The notes: a model not told the origin generated them from the letters alone. A stretch of DNA of 64,000 bases from Hermodice carunculata (GCA_964020975.1 OZ026628.1:50595336-50659335); one strand, 5' to 3'; positions 37,641 to 49,499 are shown, numbered from the stretch's first letter. Numbers and translations are program-made.

Positions 37641-38882
37641 TTTCTTGCATGCGTTATCGCATACACCAGTGGTAATGCAGCCATATAGGCCCGGACACTA
37701 AAATACTCATATTACTATAGTGTATAACCCTAGTCTCACACATTATGATGTAATCTTGCCACCTGTCTGCATTTGTGGATTATTGTCATTTCCCAGCTGG
37801 GGTCTTCTTTTAGATAATTTCATTGTTATCAACCCTCCAAGGAAACTGCAGACACTTGAACGTCCAGCATAGCTGACAACCTGTGCACAAATTTGTGATA
37901 CACATTGTTTCATGCATACATTAGTACATATATCATGACATATTCAAACTTAATATCTGTAGGGTTTTTTCTTTTTTTTTTCTTCTCACCAGGGAGGTGA
38001 ATTACAGAATTCACCTGCCTGCTTTCACTGTTACTGTTAGCTCATCATTTGACTTAACTTGATTGCATAGTCATAGGCAAATTAAGTGTGTGCACACTGT
38101 AATCATCAGCAACTTTCAGGTGGAGTTTTAAAATGAATGAAGGGGGGGGGGGGTATTCATGTATACAGTATGTTTTGATTAATTGTGCCTGCCTTGTTGC
38201 CTCCAAAGCAGACCAAGTTTGGCATTATCTCTACAACACTTGTGGAGTAGACAACACAGAGTTTGCGTCTGATCAGAGGAAACCTGCCTTGGTAAGTACA
38301 TTGTGTTGGGATTCATTATGGCAAACTTGTTATCACGTCGTAATGTGCGAGACCAGGGTTATGCAGTATAGTAATATGAGTATAGTTAACACTCTTGGGA
38401 CTGCCAAAAAGTACCCCTGCAGTGTGGATATACATGTATCCCCAACAAAGACAAGCACATTAACATTTAAGAAGAAAAGGAAATTATATACATGGGTGTG
38501 GATAACTGCATAGTGTTCAATGTGTCTAGAAATGGGTTTTACTTTACAGGGCTTAAAACAGACCAAACTGACGTCATTTGCCTATTGACCCAGTAGCTGT
38601 AGACTCTTTCCTTTGGGGTCAGAGTGACCAGCAAGAATAAAAGAAAAAAAAATTGTAGGATTGTTCAAGACTAATACTCATCCAGACCAACATAGATTCT
38701 ACATCATCAAATAGGTATATTTCATATGAGGCAGACTAATGTGATGGAAATGATAATCACAGTGTTAAAGCAGTCTTGAAAATATTAATACCAAAATAAA
38801 CAGAGCTGCTGTTTATGAATTTTCCCCCGTGAAATTCAGTCTTCTTACTTCATATTGATTTCATTCTAACCATTGCTTAATA
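37641..38882. other. Unassigned sequence
   Basis: No gene recognised. 38223-38294 is open in one frame and sits between an acceptor-like CCTCCAAAGCAG and a donor-like TTGGTAAGTA. It could be an exon but has no recognisable domain. Confidence 0.3.
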
Positions 38883-39055
38883 CAGTGAAAATTTTTTATG
38901 ATGGCACCGTCTGTTCCCTAAAAATGTGTCAGATAACTGAATATGTCAGATAAATGAATCAAATAACAAAGAAAATAAACATTTTCCAATGAAAATTTGT
39001 GTCATTATATTGAATCTGTCAGATATTTGAGTGTAGTTATAATGAGGTTTCACTG
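38883..39055. mobile_element. MITE, 173 bp, TA target site (CAGTGAAA ends)
   Basis: The left end CAGTGAAAATTTTTTATGAT and right end ATAATGAGGTTTCACTG are imperfect inverted repeats flanked by TA on both sides. A second copy of 174 bp lies at 48452-48625; both share internal GTCAGAT and TGAATCAAAT phrases. TA target and CAGT ends suggest a Tc1/mariner-pogo relative. Confidence 0.7.
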
Positions 39056-39061
39056 TACATA

Positions 39062-39064
39062 ATA

Positions 39065-39135
<71 letters not shown>

Positions 39136-39141
39136 AATAAT
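39062..39141. repeat. (GAT)n trinucleotide microsatellite
   Basis: About 24 GAT units directly abut the MITE. Confidence 0.95.
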
Positions 39142-39587
39142 AGGGCAGAACAGGTCAGTTTCATGGCCCCCTGATAATTATAATCACTTTGAGTGAGTCC
39201 AGACTTGGTGTCTACTTGCCTGTCTTTACTACTTCTAGAATTGCATCTACAACATAAAGGGACAGAGACTATGGGATTGCCTCTGGGAACACAAGACTAA
39301 CATATAGTAGTTAAAACTGAGACCAGTAATATCTTTGTAATCCGGATCTCAGCTAGGGTTAAAAACATAGAGGATGAAAACTAGCTTTCTTCCTACATGG
39401 TTAATACCACTGTATGTATCCTTAAATGATTTCCACCAACTATCAACAGTAACAACAACGAGGAAAAGAAAAAGAAAGAAACAAAGAAAGACAGAAAGAA
39501 AGAAAGAGTGGGTTTGCACCCAGACATAACTCATTTTACCACTCATACCTGCTATCAACTGTTATGTACCCATGTTTACATAGGGAG

Positions 39588-39590
<3 letters not shown>

Positions 39591-39664
<74 letters not shown>
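39591..39664. repeat. (AT)n microsatellite
   Basis: Perfect AT run left of the MITE; it continues at 39809-39860 on the other side. Confidence 0.95.
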
Positions 39665-39667
<3 letters not shown>

Positions 39668-39805
39668 GGCAAGAAAATTCCATCATGGTTGTACTTGTCC
39701 AAAGACAAGTGCCCCAATCATTTACATGTTATTTTACTGAATTTTCACTTGTCCTGCATCAAATTTTACTTGTCGCAGACAATAGGACAAAGGAATTTTC
39801 TCGCC

Positions 39806-39808
<3 letters not shown>
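39665..39808. mobile_element. 144-bp MITE inserted in an AT microsatellite (CAGGGC ends)
   Basis: CAGGGCAAGAAAATTCC at the left and GGAATTTTCTCGCCCTG at the right are 17-bp inverted repeats with one mismatch. CAGGG-type ends are common in hAT elements. The AT flanks hide the length of the target duplication. Confidence 0.65.
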
Positions 39809-39861
<53 letters not shown>

Positions 39862-41461
39862 TATATGTTTATATTGTCATCCTCATGTCTGTCAATCTGT
39901 CTGTTACCCTTGTGGATGCAATAACTTCTTCAAAAATTGAGCTACCACCAAGATATCAGTGTTTATATATCACTTATGATCTTCTAATACACATGCTCGA
40001 GTGGGTATACACTGTTTTAGCCCAGTTCAGATGACAAAGGTGTTGGATGAATGAAATTGTAAACCCTATATGATGAACTTATAAAACCTATATGAGGTCA
40101 CATGCAATATAGATTGTCTATCTTTTTTATAATGCATGCAACAGGAAGCAAAACTGTCTTGGTATCTTTATTCACCTAGTTGAAAATTTATCAAGTTGAG
40201 CATATGTGTAATTCAAATGCTGACATCAACAAGCATAAAAATATAACTCCATGAATTTGGCAAAATGAATATAAGATGAGGATGGATACTGATATAAGAT
40301 GTACTTTCTTCACTGGACCTGCAGTGTGATTTATACACATCTGTTTGCTAATTACATTTTAACTGACCTACTCAGCCATCCAGCAGAGTTCAAACCTGTT
40401 GATAAGCAAGAAGGCTACACAATAGCGTCCTTGCGATAAGCAATCTCAGTCAAGTACCCCAAGAACACCTTACTGCATCTTACTTTCATATTGCCAAGTA
40501 TTTGACTTTCTGCTCACATCCTGCTACATAACAAGCATGTCTTACTACCTCTTGTCAAATTTAATTACATCTAGCCCTGTTTTCAGTACATTTTACTCCC
40601 TCTTACCACTTTCTCCTTGTCTAGCAGCATGGGAAAAACATCTGACCATGTCTTACCAGAATTGGGTAAGAGGAAGTTAGACCTTATTTGCACTCAAACT
40701 TTTCATTAAGACATTTTCTGGGCTCCTAGTGAACTGAGAGTGCATATAGTACTAATAAATCATGAGATCTTTGTAGTTCCCTTCTGGTTGGTAGTGTTGG
40801 CTCCATATGGTTCGGTTTCAATACACAATTTAATGTCAGAGATAGTACGATATCATACAGATGCAATAAACATTTTTCTGTCTTTAATATGATATTTGTG
40901 TACACTGGCATCTAAAGTTTAAGAAACAGAGCTCGCCCAAAATGTAGACTTACAGTCTATAGATTTAATGTTGTGAACGCATAAAAAGTGCAAGGAACCA
41001 ACTTAATTGAAATAACTGCAGTCATTATGCTGTCGCAGTCACATTAAATGTGGAGGATGTAGCCACAAAAAATGAGTGTGGGCAGATTAGGGCCAGTAGA
41101 CGTTTTGATCACTGGCCCTGACATCCTGTAAAAAGTTTGGGATGCATCTAACTCTTTGTGCCATATTTATGCTTATCTCAACCTGTCTACCATACGCTGA
41201 AAGGAAATATTAATGCTTACAGGAAAGTCTGAAGTAGTGAATTTCGTGTGTCTCAGATATCAAAGCCTTGACAAATCTATTTATGCACAACTTCAAAATA
41301 TTGGGTACCTATATTCTACAATAGTTTTGACGATATGATACCTGTAATACCATTTTACATAACATTGAACTTCCAGACAATTCAAGGTAAGGTACCAAAG
41401 CTCACCACAGATGCTATGTACCCAGCAATTTCAAAGCTGCTGCTTCCATTGTGTCCCAAGA

Positions 41462-41463
<2 letters not shown>

Positions 41464-41492
<29 letters not shown>
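41464..41492. repeat. (GT)n microsatellite
   Basis: About 14 perfect GT units. Confidence 0.9.
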
Positions 41493-41494
<2 letters not shown>

Positions 41495-41725
41495 TGATTT
41501 AATCAGTTTTTTTGTTACATATGTGGTAATTGAGATTTGTAGGCCAAAATGATAACAACAGGCAGGAACAGGCCAAGTCACATATAATTCACTGTGAAAA
41601 TTACATGTCCACGATATACTGCAAAAACATGTGATGGTTCAACTAGAACAGAATCTTATTTGTCACCACGGCATCAGTTAAGGGTTCCTTGGTCTGTTTT
41701 GAAGAAATTAAGGGTTGGAAATGTG

Positions 41726-41726
<1 letters not shown>

Positions 41727-41756
<30 letters not shown>

Positions 41757-41917
41757 TATATACTGTCCAAAACCACCTCCTAGTAGTTATTACCCTATTC
41801 TGCAGTCCGAACCCTTTACTCTATATATCTATATCTATCTATCTATATATATGTTTGTATATATATGTGTGTGTATATATATGTGTATATATATATGTGT
41901 ATATATATGTATGTATA

Positions 41918-41980
<63 letters not shown>
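41727..41980. repeat. AT-rich compound microsatellites
   Basis: (AT)n at 41727-41760, (TCTA)n-like at 41819-41850, then mixed TATG/TATA and a perfect (AT)n at 41926-41978. Confidence 0.85.
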
Positions 41981-41983
<3 letters not shown>

Positions 41984-42273
41984 ACTGTAACGTAACACTG
42001 GAGACTTATTTCGTGTCTGCCTCATCCCGTTCAAATTAAGTCCTTTCTGGAATAGAAATTTGGATGGCCTTTCTTGGTGGGTAGGCATAACAGTATAATT
42101 GAATCATTTCTACATAAAGGTATGACCTTTAAAGAGGGGCAGTCTTAGATGAAAAGGACTTTAGACAGGTTGCTGTATGTGCCAGCTGTAACCCCTCAGA
42201 GGGATTAAACTGGCAGGGAAGTGAAAAGTATGTTCTACGTCGCTAATTGAACATTTTGAATTTTCTTTTGCAG

Positions 42274-42594
42274 TTTTTGCTCACACATACTGTCAAGGTT
42301 TCATACAGAAACCTAGGAATACTGCAGTTTTAAAGGGTCAACTGGCCACTGTGGTCTGTCACACTGCTGATGCAGCTACAGAAATCACTGGATGGACTGA
42401 ATTTATTACCACTGTTACAGTAACACTTATATCTGCAAACAATGCAATACAACATGCAAAAGGAGCAGCCAAATATGGTGTTGTGAACCAATATGATTTA
42501 CAAGTTAAAAATACACAACCCTCAGATGCAGGGAAGTACCGGTGCAAACTGACCCTGGCGAACAAGGAATCATTTGCATATGTTGTTGTTGTAG
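42274..42594 (+). CDS. Ig-domain exon 1 (intact)
   Basis: The exon follows the strong acceptor TTTTCTTTTGCAG and ends at GTAG|GTAAGT; 321 bases, phase 1-1, typical for a self-contained Ig exon. The translation starts around FAHTYCQGFIQKPRN and has the first Ig cysteine in TVVCHTADAA. The core tryptophan is in ITGWTEF, and the hallmark end is LQVKNTQPSDAGKYRCKLTL (D-x-G-x-Y-x-C). An extra Cys near the start may form another bond. The fold is V- or I-set; ligand unknown. It resembles N-terminal Ig domains of nephrin/Kirre-like adhesion receptors (xFxxxPxNxxVxxG), but no orthology is claimed. There is no stop or frameshift. Confidence 0.75.
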
Positions 42595-42949
42595 GTAAGT
42601 ATGTATTAACATAACGAGAGAAATTCTTTGTGTAAATTTTGAACTACGGATTAAAAAAAAATTAAGATTTTATTCTCGTCATATTTTCTATGCATAAGGC
42701 CATGCGCTGTCAGAGCAGTAGTGCTGGGATTGTTTTGTGTGCACACCCTCACCATATTTCCTACAACTCTACACAAACAGCTGCTTTGGCCATGTGGTCT
42801 GATGCATAACACATCGCACGATTGGTCATGCAAAAATGAGCCAGGCACGGCTCGTGTTACAGTGTTTTTGTCATGGCTTCCACCCAGTGGACATGTGTGC
42901 ATCTGCCATAATTTACGGAGGGTACACACAAAGAGGAAGCTTTGTTTGT

Positions 42950-43305
42950 ATGCAGATGCAGCGAAATATCGATGCACACTGACATTGGCAAACAAGGAAT
43001 TATTTACATATATGGTTGTTGTAAGTGCATGTATGTGTTCAGTTAAAAGAGAAGCATTTTTGGTTATTTACATGTTTTGAATTATAATTGTAAAATTGAT
43101 ACTGAACCCACATAATGTTTTCTATGCATAAGGTCATGCACTGCGAACAATATAGTACAACATTCAAAAGGAGAAATGAAGTATGGTATTGTGAACCAAT
43201 ATGATTTACAAGTTAAAAATACAGAACCCTCAGATGCTGAGAAATACCCGTGCAAACTGACATTGGCGCACAAAGAATCATTTACATAGGTGGTTGTTGT
43301 AGGTA
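42950..43305 (+). pseudogene. Two decayed tandem copies of Ig-domain exon 1
   Basis: 42952-43022 repeats the last third of exon 1 (ADAAKYRCTLTLANKELFTY), and 43140-43303 repeats its second half (NQYDLQVKNTEPSDAEKYPC). The introns after exon 1 and after the first copy are also alike: both contain TTTTCTATGCATAAGG near 42690 and 43120. The duplication unit was therefore about 430 bp and included intron. The third copy has a TAG in ESFT-stop-VVVV and has lost the Ig glycine (DAEKY for DAGKY). They look like dead exon duplicates of a host gene and lack good acceptors. Confidence 0.7.
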
Positions 43306-44279
43306 GGTATATGTTTGTGTTCAGTTAAGAGAACATTTTTTGGCCTAATTGAACTTTAGGAGACCCGTGGCCTTATAGGACTTATAATGGTCCAATGTTC
43401 ATGAAAGTTCAGGGTGTGTTTTAAATAATCATTAGCAACATGAATCATTTATCTGGGTTGACTTCTAACCACTACTAACATGTAAATTAAGCATCAGGGT
43501 TTCTGCCGATGAACCTAAGTCATTAAAGATGGCTGCTGCAAGTGCTATTCGGGACTCTATCATACAATTTTAAATGTGATCATGAATAATAAAAATATTG
43601 CTTAACTGTTTTGAGGAAAGAATTTACAAGAAAAAATGAACACTGACACCCTCCCCGCAAATGAATACTGACACCCTCCCCACGAATATCTGAGGCCACC
43701 ATGTTCACCTGGCTCGTGAAGGTAAACACGCACACATGGCTCATCTAGTAGACATACCGTTATTGGTTAAAATCGAGTTTCTGTATGTTCAATGCTTGAA
43801 GCTTGTAGCTTCATCAATTATTCATGGCAGATGGTCCTAAGAATGCCTCAGATGCCTATTGAAAACTAGGTCACTGGGTACTGTATTTAGGTTATAGTCC
43901 TGTATTGAAGAAAAATGGCAGTACCATGATATCTCCAAATATTAAATAACTCATTGTAGCTGCACCAATTATTTTTTTCAGTTCGTCCTAAAAATGCCAC
44001 AGACACCATGTGAAAACTAGGTCACTTTTTCACATAGTTAGGTCACATTGCTGCATTGAAGAAAGATGGCCTTGCCATGATATCTCTGCTCATTGCATTT
44101 GCACCAAAGCTTTGGTCATTATGTCAAACAGAAGTAACCTTGACCTACTGGAGGGGTATTGTCGTCATCTACGTGTCCGTCAGTCTATCTATATCTGTGT
44201 CCTGGCCGAGGGGATTTTGGTCACCAATCAGCTTCTAGTTTCTATTTATTAACAGACTTCTGTTATTTTAAACTTCTGC
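43306..44279. other. Intron sequence, no feature seen
   Basis: Contains a short direct repeat of ACTGACACCCTCCCC at about 43642 and 43668; otherwise nothing recognised. Confidence 0.4.
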
Positions 44280-45010
44280 ACAACTGTTACCTCAGATTTT
44301 GCTGAAGCATACTGGACATGTTCCTTGTAGAAGGGACACACAAACCTCTTCACCAGGTGACATTGCTGTGGATCTCTGATTTTTGAGAAACATTTTAATG
44401 TGGGCTCTTATCAGTCAATGCATACACATACATTCCAATTGATATCATATGTGTGTACATGTACATGTAATAAGGCAATGAGGATTGCAATGGAAATTCA
44501 TAATTTCGACTTTCAATTCAAATAAAAGTCTGTTAATGTGTGTACTACTATTGATTACCATGCAAGCTAGTCAAAGGGGGTTGCAATGGAAATAACATTT
44601 TCAAATTCTCCAAAACTGTCAACCAGATTAACTTCAAATTTCATGAGATCAAACCTTAGATGTGTCTTACCAAATGTCTTCAAATGGGCATGCTCCAATA
44701 ATTTTCAGAGTTTTTAATGACTGTTTTTATTGATATTTCTGTAAAATCTATAATTTTCTTGTCTATAATTGTTTAGCGAATTGCTATGTTATTGCGTAGG
44801 GACACCTTTGGGGGACCTCTAGGCATTAATTTGTTCAATGGGTGGCGCTTCACTTTTAAAAAGATTTTTTTTTTCATTTTCACTTTTTTGGGCTTTTTCT
44901 TCCAAATATGTATGTTGGGTTCTCTTTTAACTTACTAGGAATGTATGTGGACTTGATTTCGAAAAATATGTATCCACTACATGGTGGTGTTGTCAGACTT
45001 GAAGAGGTGT
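44280..45010 (+). repeat. Diverged copy of the 515-bp repeat family
   Basis: Shares phrases with the 7.4-14 kb composite: GACATGTTCCTTGTAGAAGG, TTCACCAGGTGACATTGCTG, ATTAACTTCAAATTTC, TTGTTCAATGGGTGGCGCTT. It is more diverged than the copies there and has no clear terminal hairpins. Confidence 0.6.
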
Positions 45011-45034
45011 AAATAATTCATCACATAAAGATGA

Positions 45035-45390
45035 CAGGGGCCCTAATATTCCAGTAAGTGCCACTTCCATTAATATTAGTTCTGCATTGACTGAACAGAT
45101 GTGACAGGGTGCGCAAATATGCAAGAACCAATAGCTTCAAATTCTGTATGTGCAAATTCTGCATTGAATGAATAAATCTGATAGGCACAGAATATTCCAG
45201 AATGAAAACCCCTCCCCTTTCTCATCCATTTATGCATGTCCTGCATTGACTCTTTAAGTATGTAATCAAGGGCTCAATTATCCCAGCACAAAAAGCACGA
45301 GTTCTTCCTTTTCCATTGATACCTGTTCTGCATTGACTGAGTGGATGTGATAGTGCACCCAAATATTCTAGAATCAGGGAACAGCAAGCC
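45035..45390 (+). repeat. Intronic minisatellite, four units of about 80-87 bp
   Basis: TTCTGCATTGACTGA-like openings recur at 45080, 45157, 45239 (TCCTGCATTGAC) and 45326, each followed by a GATGTGA-like and an AATATTC-like phrase. Confidence 0.6.
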
Positions 45391-45478
45391 TAAACAAAGC
45401 TAACCATGTGCTGACAATGAGGTCATATATAAATCATCTGTTCTGTAATATTCTTTCTTATTTCTTGTTGAAACGCAG

Positions 45479-45814
45479 ATACAAGGCCTAGCTGTACAAC
45501 AGACAAGGCAAACAACATAGCAGCAGAGGGCGACACAGTAGCAATGACCTGCCAGGTGTATTACCATGGTGGCTGGGGTCCAAAGATGCAATAGACTGGA
45601 CCATCAGGCACTGAACTTCCTACTACTGATGCATCCACTGGAGCAACTAGTAAATTTACAGCAACTGTCACTGCACATGAAAGCCTTGATGGAGCATCAT
45701 ATGCCTGTGCACTAACATTCCCAAAACCACCACAAAACTTGATTATAGATCAAAACTACGACTCTAGGAATCCAGTTTTCACATCTGATTGCAGTGTACC
45801 ACTGACTATACATT
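45479..45814 (+). CDS. Ig-domain exon 2 with one in-frame TAG
   Basis: Acceptor TTGAAACGCAG, donor ACATT|GTGAGT, 336 bases, phase 1-1. The translation begins TRPSCTTDKANN, with the first Ig Cys in TVAMTCQVYYHGGW. The E/F-strand hallmark is ESLDGASYACALTF (D-G-x-x-Y-x-C), and a Cys-containing tail follows. A TAG at 45592-45594 lies 13 residues after the first Ig Cys (after GPKMQ and before TGPSGTEL), which is the expected place of the core tryptophan. TGG to TAG is a single G-to-A change. Everything else is open. Possible readings: a null allele or recent pseudogene, a sequencing error, exon skipping (the exon is symmetric, so skipping keeps frame), or recoding. Confidence 0.65.
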
Positions 45815-45908
45815 GTGAGTAATAGTTGGTATGTCTTGCTGTGACAAATGTACAAAAATTCAATTGGGTATTGAAGGTTTTTTCTTCTTCCTTTCTCTTT
45901 GTCTCTAG

Positions 45909-46012
45909 ATGCCCCCCCCCCCCCTGGCAGCTTCAATGCTGCCACTCCAGGGATTGCACACGATTGAAAAGACACCACAGGTGTGGTGTACGGTACAAAA
46001 ACTGAGTGCAGG
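45909..46012 (+). pseudogene. Possible decayed extracellular exon
   Basis: After TTTGTCTCTAG the phase-1 frame opens with APPPPGSFNAATPGIAHD. It then has TGA at 45965-45967 and continues KDTTGVVYGTKTEC to a possible donor at GCAG|GTATAT. The VYGTKTEC part recalls an Ig or Sushi strand. A 13-C homopolymer near the start makes the frame uncertain. It may be a lost extracellular exon or chance. Confidence 0.3.
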
Positions 46013-46099
46013 TATATATCCTCCTCCAGGGCTGGCTCATGCAAACAACATTTTAGTATGTCTACTCAGTTGTGAGACCTGACACAAACAGTATAGTAT

Positions 46100-47612
46100 A
46101 GTATTGTGGACCAAACATATCGCCCTCCCATGAGTAGGTTAAGAGCACATTTGTATTGCAGCAAAAAGAGGAGATATTAACAAACCTTTTAATGGCAGAC
46201 ATTTTGCCAGGACATATCACCTGTTGTCCCCCTTAAGGTCAAATTCTGAAACACATCGCCACCACACCTGATCGGGAAGAAAATCCAGAGACACTCAGGC
46301 TCCAAAGGGAATACCTTTGTATCCACCAACTGTGCACAATGGAATCTTTGAATGTCAATGTCATAGGAATGCAGGCAACCTGACCAAGTATTATACAAAC
46401 TTTTAATTTTCTTTTATCTACTTCTCCATGATCGCAAACATGTCATGAGAGAACAGAAGTTGACACATTCTCTAACTAAAAGTAGCCAAAAGTTTGTGTG
46501 GACAATTTCATGGATTCTCTACACACAGACTTTATGTGAAAATTCCTTTTTTTCATCCATTTATTTTATAAGGATGTACCATTTCATGCAGAGATATCTT
46601 ACTGTCAGCTTGTTTTCAATAAAGAAAACGTTTCTTTCCCCCTAACACTTTTTCATCCCCACGCTGAGCCCAGACATGCCGCTTACACACAGCTGGAATT
46701 AGCTACATGCAGGACACTGATCAGTCTTGTTGAGGACCAATAGACCGTGTTCACACCTTTATTAATTATGCGTTCCATTGTTGGCCCAATTGTCCAATCA
46801 GCAAGCAAGCGAGTCAGGCCCACGCTGTCATCTGTTTACAACGGATGCCACGGCAAACGTTAGTGATTACAGCATAGATTGGGTTGAACAGTGCAAATCT
46901 TTTACCTAATATGCCACATCCGTGGTGAAACGTGCATTTATAGATACATGACGGTTTAATATTTCGTTATATCCAAGCACATCCTGTGTTTTACTTTCTC
47001 ATGCTGCCACATGTAATCCGGCCAGCCTGGCCAAGCACAAAATGTAAACAAAGCAGGGTACGCATCCCGAAGTGAACCAAATAAATCCAAGTCCTATGAA
47101 CTGGCCTATTGGGAGTAACGTAAACAGAATTTATGTTACATACCTGGTGTAACAGAACATTACCATGACTGTTTAACATTCCTGCATGCTACTGTAACTC
47201 AGTACCTGGTGAGCGTCCACCACGCAAAATGTGTCATTCTTTGTCTCTCCAACTTGCCTTGCATCTGAATGGTTTTAAGGCTTCCTTACCATCAGGCACG
47301 TGACTGGTTTTACGTTATAATTGCTTTCCTTTTCAAAATACATTTCAAATATTTTGCAGGTCAGTCCGGGTTCTTTCAGAGTCATTGTAAAGGGAAAATT
47401 TAGATAAACTTAATGCATTCTGTAGCATGGTCAAGCCGACCTTTCAGTAATTATATATGTTGGTAAAATATTGGATATGAAGAAACAAGGAGCTTTGTTG
47501 ACATTAACCTTGTTAGAGGTACAGTCTAAACATACACACAAGATACAACACATGGCCATAAATAAGTACTGCTGCCATTGTTGGTTCAGGCTTCTTGCTG
47601 GTTTGCTTGCAG
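46100..47612. other. Intron sequence without recognised feature
   Basis: No domain-bearing ORF and no clear inverted-repeat element found here. Confidence 0.35.
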
Positions 47613-47879
47613 ATGGTCCCAGATATGTACAGACAACGGGCGCAAAGCAACAATATGAACCTGGAGACAAGATCAGATGCACAGCCACAGGAAACTCAAC
47701 TGTCGTTTACAGATGGTAGAAGATCAGTTGGGACGGGAATGGATTTCCTGTCAGTGGTGCTGAACTGACAATTTCAGCAGAAATGGAGGGAGACAGTACA
47801 ATACATTGTGTTGCCAGTAATACAGTGGGGGGTCAGTTAAAAGATGCAAGGTCAGCTCCACTCAATATCACTGTTTATG
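47613..47879 (+). CDS. Ig-domain exon 3 with one in-frame TAG
   Basis: Acceptor TTTGCTTGCAG, donor TTTATG|GTATGT, 267 bases, phase 1-1. It reads GPRYVQTTGAKQQYEPGDKI, then the first Ig Cys in RCTATGNSTVVYRW with the tryptophan in place. The second half, GFPVSGAELTISAEMEGDST followed by IHCVASNTVGG, has the C-x-A-x-N pattern of I-set/C2 domains. It ends with LNITVYG. TAG at 47717-47719 directly follows the core Trp. Two N-glycosylation sequons (NST, NIT) are present. As in exon 2, the remainder is open and splice sites are intact, so the break is recent or bypassed. Confidence 0.65.
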
Positions 47880-48119
47880 GTATGTGTTATTATCTTTCTT
47901 TCTGTGTTTATATGTTTTGCTCATTTTTGTTTCAGTTGCACCAATAATATACACATTATTGTTCCCTTACTGTGTTTTATATGGTAGATTTTTTAATGTT
48001 TAGAGACAGACAGATAGTTGGTCTGCTCAATTTGACATTTGTGTTTCTTATTAAGGCCCTTTGATCATGGGTCTAAAAACCTGTGCTTCAGCCTTTGTGC
48101 ACAAAATCCATGCTAAGTT

Positions 48120-48330
48120 CAGGGCACATATATATTTAAGCAAGCCAAGGTTACTGGTGTATATGCATATAAGACCAACAGGTCAAATAAAGACAGACGA
48201 ACTTGTTTCTGACAAAGTGGCTGTGACATGTACATGTAACATAATGTCCTGTAGCTCAGTTTGCATTACAAGAAGTGACAAGGCTGTGCATCTACTCAAC
48301 AAATTTTGTAAATTATCAGACATCGTGTAG
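48120..48330 (+). pseudogene. Possible Ig-exon fragment
   Basis: An open frame contains TGQIKTDELVSDKVAVTCTC, which resembles the B-strand region of an Ig domain (hydrophobic-T-C). No matching F-strand YxC or splice sites are visible, so it may be a relic or chance. Confidence 0.25.
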
Positions 48331-48451
48331 AAGAACCAAATCCAGTTATCCTGCAAATGGGCTCATTATACATGGCAGTCAAGATGACATTTAGTGTTGT
48401 CGTCTTCAGTGTAGAATGTCAACCTTTATTTTGACCTAAAACATTATGATA

Positions 48452-48625
48452 CAATGAAAACTCATTATGACACCATCTGGTCCCCCGAAAGGTGTGAGAT
48501 AGCTTAACATATATATCAGCTTAATGAATCAAATTACAAGGAAAATATATTTTATGTCCTTTAAAACGCTTGTAGTTCAGTAGATGTTTGTCAGATGTTT
48601 GAGTGTCAGTAATCAGGTTTCCCTG
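48452..48625. mobile_element. MITE, 174 bp, second copy of the CAGTGAAA family
   Basis: TA-flanked; left end CAATGAAAACTCATTATGAC, right end AATCAGGTTTCCCTG. Same internal order as the 38883 copy. Confidence 0.65.
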
Positions 48626-49320
48626 TACAATGTTTTCAAAACTCAAACAACAGCTTTGTAAGTGTACATGAATTATATTAAAAATTGTAGGCCTCTAGAA
48701 CTTACACAATCGTTTTTCGAAGATCAAAGCCTCAGCGTTGAGATAGACCATTTTGTGATACATGTAGATTTTCATGCTTTGTCTGCCATAAGGAGATGAA
48801 CAAACACTACTCAATTGTACTCTTGTTATGATTCAGTTTGTAAATACAAGACCTGTGTAGTGGCAGCCTAGATACAGTGACCAAAAATGACATCAACTAT
48901 GGTTAATTAGTTTGCACTTGGTTTGTGCATGTATATGGTACACATAAGTGTCCTGTTTGCAAATAGCTCATCCTTGTTGGAGTCGTGTATTCCGGCCTCA
49001 AAGTTCAACAAACTCTCAAAATTTAGGGGATCACAGCCACCAGGATACAGACAATGTCAAAAAGAAAGCCTGAAATTAAGGGGCATTGGCTCCAAGAAAA
49101 ATTATTTCAGAGCCTAGGCTTATGGAGGTTTTTCATATGTTAGTCCCAACAACAATATATTATTCACAAACCATATGTCCATTCAATGTCAGAGCTTTTA
49201 TGCTTGTCCTGTTAATGGCACAAGATTTTTTCCTAGAAATTTTGAAACATAGAAGGGATTGCTAATGACAGCACAGACTGTAAAAATTGATCGAAGCCTC
49301 AGTCTACTGCATTTGTACTT

Positions 49321-49499
49321 CAGGGGTCCCTGTCTTGAGACGTCACTCCAAAAAGAGGCCACCTAGCTTGAAAGAACACTTTTAGCAGGTTCCTTCTGCT
49401 ATCTTTAACATGTTGTTGTACCTCTAATGAGAGGCCACCTGTCTTAAGAGGCCACTTTTTGCCTGCTTTAGGGGTGGCCTCTCAAGACAGGGACCACTA
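49321..49499. mobile_element. Pogo/Tigger-like MITE (GGTCCCTGTCTTGAGA ends)
   Basis: GGGGTCCCTGTCTTGAGAC and the inverted TCTCAAGACAGGGACCACT bound 179 bp with inner GAGAGGCCACCTGTCTTAAG inverted motifs. Related to the elements at 14155 and 53371. Confidence 0.6.

Larger units (their letters stand above)
39465..40725 (-). repeat. Right arm of the large inverted duplication
   Basis: Reverse complement of the 15.1-18.3 kb arm. It lacks the 2.2-kb Tigger-like insertion and so shows the empty target site near 40430. It has instead its own MITE and AT tracts (39591-39860). A 35-bp insertion near 40690 also distinguishes it. Confidence 0.75.

Noticed and set aside
38223-38294. Signal-peptide or first exon of the Ig receptor
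   Set aside because: Has acceptor- and donor-like edges, but no hydrophobic signal sequence and no evidence it joins the Ig exons.
38946-39164. Poly-Ser ORF on the minus strand
   Set aside because: Translation of the GAT trinucleotide repeat.
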